A stretch of 64,000 nt of DNA from positions 15,235,001 through 15,299,000 of the forward strand of contig NC_135566.1 in assembly GCF_964340395.1 (NCBI RefSeq). Direction: 5' to 3'. Every line of letters starts with the position of its first letter. Positions within the stretch are counted from its first letter, which is position 1. The notes below the pieces were generated by a model. The model saw only the letters and a list, made by a program, of their open reading frames with translations, was not told where the DNA came from and ran no database searches. Positions 26,901 through 41,800 of the stretch are shown one piece after another. This DNA comes from Glandiceps talaboti. Taxonomy: Eukaryota > Hemichordata > Enteropneusta > Spengelidae. The translations under genes were made by a program, and so were the position numbers.

Positions 26901-27265
26901 ATGACATTCTTTAAGACGTGAGTTCATTTTGAATGTTTCATCCTAATTGGTTACTTTATGTAATATGTTATTGCTAACAAATACATACCTATACCACAGA
27001 ATCAGAACAGTCGCTATACAAATGCACAGGACAATAGCAACAATACTTATGATAATAACCAGGTTCTTTTCTGTCGAAAGATGGAAAAACAAGATATAGC
27101 AAATATAATTATGCTACTGTAACAATTCTTTCAACTATAATGCCTAAAAAGACAATTTATAGTTATATCATAACTATAATGAATCATAGTTCATTATCAC
27201 GTAGCAGTATATATAACTCTTGTAGAACTTGTAGGAATTATATGTGTGTGTATATATATACATAC

Positions 27266-27313
<48 letters not shown>

Positions 27314-30300
27314 ATATATGCATGTGCGTGCGTACGCGCGAATGCGGTTTGCCTCTTTATGACCGCGCTATATATATAAATGTATATTATGACCGAGCTA
27401 TATATATATAATGTATACATTGTTGTAACGACTATGAAATTACATTAACATCAACAGCAAAAGTACATCATTGAACCTTCCATCTCAAGACTAAAAGCAT
27501 TAACGTCAATAAATACCAACTTTTTCAAACTTTTTGTTGAAAATACACTGATTTAAAGGGAATCGTTGTACTGATCTCAACTGACACTTCTCTATCGTAA
27601 AGAAACAGCGAACCGACCCAGTTCGTTACGTCTTTACGTCAAATGGTGTGGTGAATGTTCAGCTAACTATACACTACATTCAAAGTTACTCTTGTACCGG
27701 ATCACACCAGCACTCAGGGATAGCTCAACAGACATAGTTTTATGGTATACCTGTTACCTCACCGAACGAGATGGCTCCTATTTTCATTCTAAATCCTTTC
27801 TGCTCTAGGCCTTTATTGTCCAACCTTTTACTAAACGTATCTACATATCTATTATTAAACAATGACGTCATAGTATCTTCTATGTGATTGGATGTAAGTA
27901 AACGATGACGTCATCAGTGATAATTAACTTAAAATTGGACTGTCAGCAAAATTCTAACTTATTGTCTACACTACGACCATATTATGCTCTCATTAATATA
28001 TTCTGTGACAATGTAATGCGATTATTTTTACGCTCATTGATAACAATATGTCAATGCCTAGTTTTCTCGTCAATCAACCGATTATAGCCAGGATTAAAAC
28101 TATTTGTCCAGTAACTCAATTTTATAAATTAATTTGATTTATTTTGTAGACAAGGGACGAAATTGCCGAAAGAAAAAAAATACTGACCCGTGACATATGT
28201 ATTTGTTCTGATTTAAAGAATGTTATCAGGGTTATATATTGGTGGGTGTGATTCAGAGTTCCATCACGAAATACAAAGGGAATGCCCTGGGCAATTTTCC
28301 ATATTTCAGGTTTCATTGACAAGCTTTTACAGATGTGTGATATGTTTGATTCAGTCAAATAAAAGGGGATTGTAAGGAAGTATTCAGAATACAGACGCCG
28401 TCTATGCCATTCGGAAGTGTTGGGCACAACTTATTTCACAGCCTTGGGAAATAGGAACGGGTATTAACGACTGTTTAGGCCTGCCAAATTCAACCAGACA
28501 GTTTGTGTAGAAATCATTCTAACACTTTTGTGGACGAACTATTTAAGATGAGCTATTTATTAAAGTAACTTCTCACATCTCACCTGAATTGTCTGGAGGA
28601 CATAATTCATTTAAAAAACCACATGGTGGTGTGTCTGCTGGTGGATTTTGTTGACCTCCTCCCCACAAGGGATCGTGATATGTTATCACTTCCTGAAATC
28701 GACATTACATAGGTAAATTATATTTCTGAAAAATGCCATCTCCCTACTTGGAGTTGTACAAGGCATATGAATCTGCAAAATTGACTGTAATTTTAGGCGA
28801 TACGGATGCTGTATTTGTATCGCTGTTGTACCACGCAAAATTACAGCTCGTAACCCCGGCTCGCAACAAACAGTATGAAATGTACAAATTATTTTGCAGA
28901 GACTTGATTCGGTTACTCTCAAACAAAATATAGTCATACTAGTATCAAGAATGTAACATATTACAAAGATTAGTTTAATAACGTGGGTTTTTATATAGCG
29001 CTCTATTTCCCACTCTGTGTTCAAAGCGCTTTACAAATATTACCCCCTGGCACGGATCTATAGCGGCACAGCGGCCCTTTATACTTCCTGAACTCCTTGG
29101 GGAGCATCCAACCCTACCCTATTTTCGTAAGCATCCACCGCCACTTCCATAATGATTTCAAAATAACCGCTCGGTCTTAAATCGTTGACCCAGTACGTTG
29201 GCTCACGTTCAGCGTAAGGATCCATAACTACTTCACCAGACATACCTGTGATGACATTGAAAATCTCTTAGTACATCAGGTGCAGTCAACGAAGCTGTTC
29301 TTGCAAAAAGCTGTTCGTACTCAATTTTTCAGTGGGTGTTTTCGATCGGTAGCGAGAGGGGAGCAAACAACGAAGAAATGTGATGGGGAAGTCTTGATAC
29401 AGAGGGAGGAGAAAACATGGAATTATGGGTGGACGGACGCACACTGTGTACGTCAAAATGAAATGTTGGTATAGTGGATAGCACAAAATTCTTCCTGGTT
29501 GGAGTAGGTAAATCCTTCTCAATATTAGGTGGGGAGTGGGCTGTCGGGCAAGTTGAAATCCAGTGGTAGGGAGGGGGGCAGATATCCTTAATTTTAATTT
29601 TAAGTCTGTAAATACGCATTAAGTGAAGTGAGTAAAGTGATTAATTAACAGATACGGATTCGAAAACTCAATATACAACAAACACAGGGTAACTGTCTTT
29701 ACTTTTGTCTTAGAATGCAATTTCTTTATATATAAAAAATCTCCTTAAAAACCATATATCCAGTGCAGTTGATAAATTATATTACATAATACACTTTTAA
29801 TATTACGACTCAGCGTCACGAATCATTTTGGGAGATTGATTGATTGGTTCATTCTCAAATGACGTCTCATTTTTATGATGCTATGAATAACACAGGCAGC
29901 TGTATAGTTGCTGGATGCACCATTTTGATTTACCATTTATAGATTATTTCACTAAAATATCATAAGACCGTTTTATCAGAGAACTGAATGTACTACTGGT
30001 GGGTGTGTAAGTAGAACTGTCAGCGGGAATAATCACTCAAACTCCCTCTTTGCCTAGCGCCTGTAAGCCATATCGCTCACACACAATTGTTGCCACGGTA
30101 CTTTTATCCCAGACGAGAAACATTACGAATTATCACAGTTTGAAATTTGGGTAAATGACCACGTATGTGTATGCGCATGTCCATTGTAATTTAGCATCTT
30201 AAGGCATGCGTTGTTGTATTTCCTGTAGTTACGATGTAAAGTTTATAAGGTGCACTGAGACTTTTTTGCTTGTCAAGAAACCAGATTTATAATCTACTGA

Positions 30301-33300
30301 TGCAAAACGAGAACTCTGAAATAATTGAAGCCATTTGTATCTTACCTTGAAATGTCTGACCCTTCATGTTTTCAAACATTAATGAGCCATTACGTTGGTC
30401 TCCTCCCATTTCCAACGTCTTGTTGACCGCCAATGCATACAAGTATAACGCATCGTAAAGAAATGGAGAGTACAGACTTCCCTAAAAAGCAAGTCGACAG
30501 TTCATTATATAGTCAAGGTACAGGCGTAGACAACAAATCAAATCTGTTCGGCTAAGCCTTGCTGCTGTTCGTGCGAAAAAAGCTGTTCGTATACGTTTTT
30601 TCATTGGATATTGTTATTATAATTTTCAGTGTGGAGGAAAAACAGTCAGTATTTCAGTGGGTAAAACTTATATTTCAGCAGACTGTCTGGACAGGGGAAA
30701 TGGATAAAGGTACCGGCAATGCTGAATGAGGAGTGAGGGCAATTGGGAATATTGAAATGTGGGGAAAGGGAAACAAATTGAGACGGACACAGATATTTTT
30801 GGTGGTGGGCAGTGGGTATGCACATGCGGATCACAGCGGGAGGGCAGTTGTGATATGTTGCAATGGGAAGGTACATACTAACCACTTTCACGTTCCCCTT
30901 TATTCACCAATAAACCCCCAAACTGTGTCAACATAGTCGATTAACATTTGTTTCGCTTTTTCAAAAGAATTAAGAAATTTGATTCATTAGCTGCACCTGG
31001 TTAAGGTTAAGAAAATAAACGATGGTACTACATATTATAGTACATTATATCATACCATGATGCGGTGGTCACCATGCAATCGCTCCACAAGAGGGCCCAA
31101 AATCAGTAACACATTCTATAGTCGCATGTTTGCTTTTGAAGGGAACATCTTACAAAAATGAGCTGCATATTGTATGTTTACAGGGAGTGTAATTTTCATT
31201 TACGAAGATAGTGCTAAGCCATTACGGGGGGGGGGGGCTTGTACCTTTGTTGCCTTGCCTTAGGGGAAAACCGATTTAGGAACGCATTTAGGATCTTTGA
31301 ATATTTGTTTAAATTGATATCCTAAAGTCTTTAGCTAGTTTTGTCAGCATAAACTGATAAGAAAGTAGTTGTTGACAAACAATGCGAAATGCATTACTTT
31401 TGCGAAAGCAGTTATAAAGTTATGAAACCTATATTGGCGATCACAAGTAAATAATATTTTGATAAGTCCATATACAGACAAATCCTTGATGATGGTTACA
31501 GTATTTTTATCACTTCGCACAGAGATGTTTTTTCGTACAAACCATACGACAATGTACTTTATAGTCGTATATAGTATATAGTATATAGTGTATAGTGTAT
31601 AGTATATGGAAAGTTAAAAATCTAGATATATTAAAAAGTAATGACAGATTTCTCACCACGCCATCGTCTGGAATTGTAAAATTGTATGGGTTGTATCTTG
31701 ACATTGCAAGTACATCGGCACGAAAGTCGTCTGCTTCTTCTCCCCTTAAAGTGGCATAACTAACCTGAACAAAGAAAACAAAAGAAAACAGCACACCTAT
31801 GAAAACAGCCTTAGACCAGGGTATAGTTTCTATAGTGGTCCGATATAAAACGTATAGCATTGTATTCCAAGAACTTCGCACTCACATACCATTTGATTCC
31901 AAGGAATGACTACCACTATCACATTGTCACGAGTGCAAACTATACACAATTTTCAGCACAACCCCAATTTCAGCAATTGTTTAAAAGTGGCATCTTAAAA
32001 TAAGATCAAGGAACTCACAATTAAGACTTTCTCGTATGCTTCCCTGGCATCTTCATCGCGCTCATCTCCAGCTAACCATGGTTGCATTTCGCTAGATTCC
32101 TGTATCATTCTGGGAATGATAAAAACGTATTCTTCGTTTGTCATCTCAAGGTCATGGGCCTTCAACATGAAACGACGTTCATCTGACTTTCTTGGGCAAA
32201 ATATGATAACTGAGAATAAAAAGAAGTGTGTCAGTGTACAGGCACACCAGTAAAGTCTCAGAAAGTAAATACTTGCGTTAGGATTCAATAAAGAGCGATG
32301 ATGTATTGCACTATCGAATTAAGATAAATGTCAGTGACATGGCTGCAATTAAAGGTCTAAATAGCGTGTCCCAATACTTTCACGCCGTCGAAACAATATC
32401 CATAAATTGTGTTCGATAGAACAAATTGTTTCTACATGTGACAACGCATCAAGTACAGACGTCTCCCAAATGGCTCTGATCAGGATAATAGCTACTCACT
32501 TAGATATTTGTCAAGTTTGACGATTATGTTTGCATGACTCAATCATATTCCAGAGCTTATATTTTTTTGTAAACTTTCTTAAAGACAAACTATCGCGTTA
32601 TAATGTATGGAGGCATTCCTTTAACAGATTTTAACCAGCAGTGGCGAAAGCTATGTAGTACATACAACCAAAGATCGTCAGATATAGGAAACCAAAGGTA
32701 ACATATATAACGTAAAGGTAACGTAATATATGGAAAGAGATACATCAACAAAACAAAATTCTTCACTCAAAAAGTTCGAACATTAAAATTTATATATGGC
32801 AGTAAAAGAGCCCCCCCCCCCCCAATTCTGTTGTTACAGTACTAACAAGTGGCCCTCCCTCAGTGTCCTTTTTTTCTATGAAAACATAACTCTACCCTTT
32901 TCAAATGTTTTAAACACAGGGTTTAACATTGCCTCCCTTTGACGTAGTGGTTAGAGCTCAGGACTAGCTGTCAATTGGTCATGGGTTCGAATCCTACTAG
33001 AGACGACATATGTCTGTGAACGACCTAAAACCCAGGATGAGTGTTCTACAGACTCGGTGGGTTGTTTGTATCACTCAGCCCTGTTTCACTCACAAGACGG
33101 GTGCGAATTTGGAATTTCGGGACGCAAGCAGTCAAGACATGTGCAATTACTCATAGATCCCGCAGTTGCTGTGTGTTGGACCTGGATGACTCCGGGATAG
33201 CCTGGGAACTGAATGGTAAAGCCCTCACAGTTTCACAGTGGCATAAAATGAGCCCTGTCACGTAGTCCCAAACCTTCAATGGACTTCTGTAGAAAGTGTT

Positions 33301-34308
33301 ATTGTGTTTATGTGCACATTCGGCTGCTTAAAAAAGGGTATCACTTGGAGCAATTCCCAACACATTGAAAAATTAATTAAACAACAAACAAACAGTGGTT
33401 TAAATGTCTGCTGTCAGACAGAATTAATGGTAGACACTTGATCCCAGCACTGTCGCCACGTTGATAGTGACAGTTGCTTCCTACCTACTACTGCCAGAAC
33501 AGTGAATGTTGTCTAAATGCATTAATCAATACATGTGTTTGGAACTAATTGACTGAAGGCCGGCACTCCCAAAGACTAGATGGGCATACATAGGTTAAAA
33601 TCCACATTCCACCACACTATCCCCTATATTTTACCGCACTTTTCCCTTTTTAGTCCTGTAAGGCCCACTGCTCTCCTGACACCACCACAACTAACAATTC
33701 ATTCACTGCATGATTGTCAGCAGCGATTTGACTGATATGTTCAACGGCGGTAGCGATGGGATGTGGCGGCAGCGGGCTTTGGAACCAGTAGCAGCGGGAT
33801 GCCAAAATCTCTCTCAAAGTTAGATAATACAATGATACAAAGTAAAATATGACCTTTTTGTAATTCCATTTTCGACAATATGACCCTTTCCGAGAACTGA
33901 TTTATAAAAATTGAACCCCCCCTCCCAGCTAATTCCCCCGGGGTAGCCATTGTAATTACTGAAAGTTCCCTAGGACAAAGTAACTGACAAAAAAACATAA
34001 AGAGAATGTAAAAGTGTACGTAATAAGTATGTCCACAAACAACTAACACGATAGTTATCTGTGGCATGTCTTACTTCTTCCAAGTCGCTTGACCTTTGTC
34101 CAAATAAGTACTATTTCTTCGTCAGAAATATCATCAGGATATGTCTGGAAATCAGCAACAATGATTTCGTTGTCTCGGAAAATATCATAAGCAGCCTGTG
34201 TAGGCGATGTACAAGTTACAGCATTGCCTGCTCTTATTATAACCTGTAGTAAAAAAACCAAAGAAGGATGAAAACTAAACAATGTGACAGACATGAAAAC
34301 GAAATAAT

Positions 34309-34349
<41 letters not shown>

Positions 34350-35723
34350 TTTGAATATATAGCCAAAACAAATTATGTTATCACAACGTTAGTGACGTGT
34401 GATAAAATCGTTCCATTTAGTTTCACCGCAGCTGTTGATATAAATCTATCCGCTATCTACACATAACGTTTGTATTTCTTGCATCTTGAAATGTTTTCAA
34501 GCAAATATTAAGTTTCTTTCATAGAATGAAAAATTAATGACAAACAATAAGGTATCGATTATTAATAACATCCAATAAAAAAGAATAGCTGTTGTGTTTT
34601 TTACATGTAAATGGTCACAACGTACCGCTCTGTTCCACCCAAAGAACCGGAAAAGGTCCAAAAATATCGGTCCAATCTTTGTGAAAGATCCCAGCGTACG
34701 TCCAAGTGTTGTATATATAGATTTGTCAGCAAGTTCGTTTGATGTTGCTACCCACGTTATGTGTGGTAGATTCCACTCTGACGTCAAAAGACCAAGCGGT
34801 AATGTACCTTCCACCGAGAAAAAAAACACGGTCAAGTAATATATAAATGAAAGAAAATGTACAGGAAAATACCAAGATACTTGCAATTTGTATTGTATTT
34901 GCGATAGTTTGGATTGTTCAGATTCCTCTGGCTTCCGGTGGAGAGTCTGGGGAATGTAACATCAGTGACTTGATCTTAAGATGCCGGTTTCTATGGATGG
35001 ACTGAAAATGGGTTTTAATTTTCATTTTCATCAACTCTGTATATATTTCATGGAAATCATAATATAAGTTTATTGGAAATAGTTTTTGTTAGAAGATTAA
35101 CCAAAACACCAAAATATACTGAGTTGCAAAAAGTGTCTTTTTAGGGAGTTTCAGTAATTACAGGGGGGGGGGGGGCCTTAGGAAATCAAACACTTTTTAT
35201 TTAAATCGCGACCCTCCCCTGATCCCCTTTTCTAAAACGTGACACTCCCTCAATTTCCTTTCTCGAAAACATGATCCTCACTCTGTTAACATTTTTTTCA
35301 TAGGTTAATGTGCTGCCAGGTGTGAAAAGGCAACGAATGGCTTGTAGAGGAAGTTAAAAAAAACAGGAACATTTAAGCCACAAATCAGAGAGAACTATGG
35401 GTAAAACATTTCACAGCTTGGTAGGTCACAACCGCTTTCCACTCAGGACACACAGACGGAAGTGAGCAGCGCCCACCTTACCAACATATACAACGTTGTG
35501 GAATTCTTACCACTAGAACAAGGTGGTCCAAGCATGACGTCGATATTTTCTTTATAATAGAGTTCAACACCTTCACGAAGCGCTTCTCTTTCTGAACAAC
35601 CTTCCCGCCAAATAACGCTGAAATGAAATAAATGACATCTCTGATTGCCATGATATTTCATTCAAGGCATGTAATTATAAGTATAAACTGTCTTTACGAG
35701 TACCGCCTAATCGCGCACGCACG

Positions 35724-35782
<59 letters not shown>

Positions 35783-35792
35783 GCACACGCAC

Positions 35793-35836
<44 letters not shown>

Positions 35837-38800
35837 TTGTGAGCTGCGCCGTATGGTGTTATACTTTGGTACATAAAACCTGTTATTAATTGAGAAAAAA
35901 TTCAGTTGAGCTTGCTATGAAAAAGCCTTTATTGAATTGACATTTTGATTTTGTAAGCCATACTACACAACCGATCTTGTTCGCACGGGTGACTGTGGTG
36001 AGTCAATCCACCCATATTGAAAGAGCTATTACTTATTGAATAATAATAGCATAATGATTCATAACAGTTTCAATGCGTCAAGAACTAATTAAAGATTAAC
36101 CTGCACCTAAATCATTCTATATAGCAAAATTCCCCTGTGAATAATGGCACACAAAATCACGTTTATGTTTTTGATATAACTTGAAGTCAACATTTACAGA
36201 TCATTATACAATGTCCAAGCAATCATGGGGCAATGTTGTTTTAAAAAGAAAATCTTGTGGATGTGTGAACAATTATTGCTCTACATTGTCACGCCTTTGT
36301 ACTATTGGGATTGTCGTATCAGCGCATGATAGTGAATGAACACATGCCACAAGATGTCGTCGTGGTACCGTACTGACACAACTGCCTTCATTAGCTCTAA
36401 GTTACCGTAAATTATAGCAAGATGTCGACATTTTTACTCATGGATATTTTGCTGAGATGAGCAAGTGCACTTGCCGAGTAGAAAAAAAAATATTCCTTAT
36501 ATCTCTAATGCACGGACAAAAGTAAAGGAGCCAATAAACATTGTGTAAGGTTTTCATGATTATTGTAAAATGCTATTTTGCATGGTATAACCTCAGACTA
36601 CCAAAATCTCTTTCGTGTATTGCAATCGTATGGTGGCTGAATGTGTAACATTTGTTCTTGCGCTACAATCTCAAATGGCGAGTCATTTAAGACTGTACAT
36701 GTGAAAGTATGCTTTGTGGGTGTGATGAAGTAGAGGGAACGTGACTAGTAAGGAGAATTCTAATACAACGGTCATGGATGTTCCTTATAGTGCGTACATC
36801 AACGTATGCAGCAATAACAGTATCGTGTAGTTATTATCAGATCAGTTGTTGATGTGAACTACCATCATTTTTATTATGGTTATTAATCATAATGGCTTTG
36901 TTTGATCATTTCATTTTTGTTGCAATGTTTGTGCCACTAAAATAACAGCATGTTGATGCGTTGAGTGTGAAATCGTGATTTTGTGATAAGTCACTATACT
37001 TAACATTTCGCAAATGACACCAAACCCATTTTTTCCACGCTTGGATACATTCAGTAGCATACGATCATGGTAAAATGGGAACTGTTTTCGATTGTTATAT
37101 GCACGTTTTTAGCCAAATGAGTTACATTTATCTGAGCCCATTAGATTTACAAGACACAAAATACAAGAAAACTTTAGTATCTCTCGCAAGAGAAATTATG
37201 GTGACGCGGTTTCCAACATTAAATATTAAAATAAACATTACAGGAAAGTAAATATAAAAGAATACATACTAATAATATTTTAGAAGCAGCTAAAAATCCA
37301 GAATACACAATTAAATACACACAATACAGAAAACATAAATGCCATTAAAATCTGCCGAAAATGAATTTGGTATTCAAAATTCAGTTCAGATATTGATTTG
37401 TGTTTTACACATAACAGAATATCTAGATATAGATAGATGTTTAATACTTTTAGAGAGCCTCAAAAGTCAAATAATTTTAAATGGAAAACTTAAAAAAATA
37501 ACAAACAATACTGTCGTGAAAGACATTTACCAATAAGGCGTTGTAGTCACCACTTTCAGAATGTGTATAGACTTAAACTGTATAAATATAGGAAGCTACC
37601 TTCAAGTTGTATCAGTTTCCATTACCGAATAAAACCTTTCAGGTAAACTTGCAAAGGTGACAGAGAGGGAAGTTATTTTTGAAAAATTAAACAGACGACG
37701 ATTAAAAAGGATTACTAAAAGACATGCTTCGCATTTCATTGTAAACATTATTCTGGGAACGTGATTGCACATATAAAGTAATGTCGGCTCTTATATCGCA
37801 CTGATAGATCTTCTATTTGGAGTTTGCCTTTCGTAATTAGAGCTCTATGGGGATTGTTACGCATTCAAGTGACCCGACCCACATCACTTCAAATGACAAT
37901 TTGATCAGCATGTTAGTCAACCTGTGAACACTTGAGGAATTGAACACGCAATGTCAACAAAAGGTCTGTTCGATTTATAATGGTGTCCAAATTAGACTAA
38001 GAAGGAAAATCGTGGTTTCTTTTTTTTTCATTATTTCAGAACTTTTTATTACAAACCTGTATATTAAAAAGCTACAATCTTTGTTTTGAGATACTATTCC
38101 TTTACTGTAACATTGATTTTACCTAAAAGGCTTACGTTTCTCCCTTTACTGCATCATTTTAGCAAAATAGATTGAACATACAATGTAACGAAGACTAATG
38201 TTTTGGAATACGTTACGATAAACATACATTTTTGAACAAGGTAATTCCCAAAAGACTGTCACCTTTTTCCACATATCGTTGCCACATTGCCATTCTTATC
38301 TATCAACTGGTGAAGTTGTCTCTTTTTCAGATTGCGTGTACATAAATGTTCTACAGCTTTGTATTGAATTGATTGATTATAGTAATTGTAATAGGCAAAC
38401 TAAATTTAATGGTATCTGTTAGACTTTGTCACGGTATGTTTCAAATGGCACGAGATTGAATTACATTTGCTTCTTTGTAAACAGATATTCATATAAACAA
38501 TAATAAGTGACAAGTGATAAACCATCATGTCGCCGAGAAAGAGTACGCCTATCTCGCTTAGAATCTGGATTCAACCGAATATGACGTCATCGTAACTTAC
38601 TTGGATGTCCATATTACTACGATTTTGGCCTTGACGATTCCATGTTAACATTTGTCATGGCCCTTGAAATGTAAGCTTCAACCATGAGCAGTTCTGTACA
38701 AGAAGAATTGTAACAAAGTGTGAGAAACCGAAAGCATACAAGACAGTCCATTAAATTCTATTATCAATGCCAAAGCCCTGCAGCCATGTCAATAGCAATG

Positions 38801-41800
38801 ACGGATCCTATACAAAGTTGCTGAAAACGACTACACAGGTTCTCAGCATTCAGCTCTCAGTCATTGACGTCATATCCGAAGGCCATCAGGATCTATTAGT
38901 AGTTCTTTCTTTCGAAACTTGAGGTTTATAGCATGAATTTATATAAAGCCTAAATGATCTGTGTTTTAACTGTACGAGTCAGTGGAGTAAAGTCTGTATT
39001 TCAAAGTTCGCCAACTGTTTTTGAAAAACCTTCTAATCCTCCTAGGATTAAATTTACCCCAGTGAACATTTTATTAACAAATAAAGAAATTATATTTAGT
39101 CCATAAACCGTTGTAATATCAATATTTGTATATATACATTGCTATTCTCTGAAAGTACGGTAACTCTGGTGCAGTTTTAGTTTTCTCGATGTTAATCTGA
39201 AATTTATGATGGATATATCAACTAACAAATCGAATTTAAATGGACAAGTCACATGTAGTTCTATATACATGCTACCCCATTCCTTGTTGCCATGCATACT
39301 GCTATTCTAGTATGTCTTTGTCAGTACCTTTCCATGCCTTTAAACCAACAAGTTTTGAGACGGAAAACTAAAACAATCGATACATTTATGCAAAACATAG
39401 ACTGTTGAAACACGTGCAAAATGGTCAAAACAAAATTCACTATGTATATGTTATCTTATTATAGCAATTATTCAATCGACAGTATTAGTATATTTTTATG
39501 AGAAAGTTTAAGTATACACACCAGTAAAATGTCTCATTTGCTAATTTTGTAATTTCATACAGAACCGTTCATTTTCCAAATAAGGGAATCATGTGTATGT
39601 GTTTTTGTGTGAAAGAGACATGAGGACGACATGAGTGGGTGTGCTATAGAGTGAGAACGTATAAGAGATTGCAGTTATTGAATGTAACATATTACAAAAC
39701 ATTGATTTTGACGTTGTCTTTATCATAGGAACTACATGAAGATATGTTTCATAACTCACTTTAAGTGCTCTTTGCCTGATGACGTCAGGGTCTGCTGACC
39801 TTTACTAAAGATGACCGCAACCCATTAGAAAGAGACTTCCAAGAACAATCAAGAGTGACGGATTCATACCTTGATTTTGAGAGTATATGTATTGTGTATT
39901 ATTCAGACATGATGAAGTAAATATTAAACCAGATGGCATATACAGCTCGCGAAATAACACCAGTGCATTTCCTTAGTCGTGGCAATATGGTATGAGACAA
40001 GGTTCATGCAAAGAGACATACAATGTAATTAGTGTCGGCAACGTGTCAAAGCATAAACCCGCACGATCCCATATCCAAATACAACAAAGAAAGTAAGCTG
40101 TGCAGGAACAAAAGTTTACATCTGGTTATATACAAACTGATTCAGAAAATGTAAATGAAGAGTCGGTCTGGGCTCAACGAGTTGTGGAATAACGAAGTTG
40201 CAATAAATTGATGGTGTATGGTATTTCCTGTTCTTGAAATGAAAATGGCTGTCATCAGAATCTCGCAACATCAAAATTTAGTTAGAGAATTAAGTATGGG
40301 GAAAATAAGTGTTTTTTAAAAAAGAAAAAACAATAGCTTGAACGGACACAAGCTGATTGAGTTTATAGGTGTTTTAGACATAGTTTGAACTTCATATTTA
40401 AAGGTACTCGTAGCATTATTGCACCTACTGAAAACACGCCTAACCCCACGTGCAAGTAACCGAACTCAAACCTGATGTTAAGATGTAACTTATAAACAAT
40501 TCGCTGACGTAAGTTAGTATACATATCAAAACAATTTCAGGAAATTCCTATGCAATCAACTGTTCTAACAATGTCAAAAGACAGTCGTAATGTTGTAGAA
40601 GGCATGCATCGTCAACGACATAATACTTGAATGTCGTTTTAATTATTTTATTTAAGTATTTTCACTTGAGTAAAAAGCTTACAAACTGAGCTTGTGCCAC
40701 TTTAAGATACATGCTTTCTAATACACGTAGTTGACTTACAAGTACTGTCTGATATTCTAGGAGACATTGTATATTCACGAATCCAATTTATCGCTAAAAC
40801 ATTTTCTTCCATTGACATGTTGAAAAGTAACTCAACGCGACATATACTTTAACTGCGAGCTCAGACTGTCGTCAATTTTCTTACCAAAATGAATATAAAT
40901 CCCCTTTTTAATATGATTATTATGAGAAATATGGATTATCTTGTTTGAGTCTTTGCGAAAGTGACATCATTTGAGATTTAATTGAGGTAGTCATCTAAGT
41001 ATATGTAGAGTAACTTGGCATCCAATGAAAGTGCCATTGGAAACATTCGATGTGAAAACAGCGCTAAGAGGTTATCACGTTTGCAATTAAGGTAAGTATA
41101 TATTGTCAGTCTTTTTTGCCATTTCAAGTAGTAGCATTCCATTCCAGAGTTTGCCCAATCACTTATTATACTAATTGCACTTCCTAAGGGTTTTTATAGG
41201 CAAGGTTAATATTTGAATGGAGACTCGTGACAAAGGAAGCACTATAGTAAACAATACCTCGCAACAATTTAACTTTCAAATGTACTATCTTTATAGTAGA
41301 TGGCATAATCTCTCCAGGTCTGATACAATTTTAAGTCTCACATTCCAGAGAATTCTCCTTTAACGCTGTACTAGTTGAAACTGAGATATTTTTTTTCATC
41401 AAGTATTCAAATATATATTTACTAATTGATAAGTTACTTATGAAAAGACATTGTATCTGTTACTTAATGGTCAATATTATCCGTAGGTGATTAAGTGACA
41501 AACTTGAATCTTAAGCGAAAGCGTTGTTTTGTACCTGTCGTCATGTTGCAACTGTTGTAATGTTCTTTCGATTAGACAACCACAATCTATTCATTGAAAA
41601 GTGTTAAAATGGAAATAATCAGGCATTGTATATGTTAATCAGTGGTAGATCGTATCCATTAGTATTGCAATAACAAGTTTAAATCGTGATCACCGTTGAG
41701 GGCATTGATTTTTGGGTGTGGACCCAAAAATCAATTTGACTTGATTTAGTATGTATAAAGCTACACAAAATACGTTCACTCATTGTTGTTTCAATACTGT

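Noticed and set aside
28733-28933. 66-codon plus-strand frame in intron 8
   Set aside because: It reads smoothly but both strands are open, there is no family signature, and it lies inside an intron next to repeats.
32931-33005. tRNA gene
   Set aside because: A- and B-boxes are present, but the acceptor stem does not pair well and a long body follows, so a SINE is more likely.
33041-33265. 74-codon frame
   Set aside because: It lies in the SINE body.
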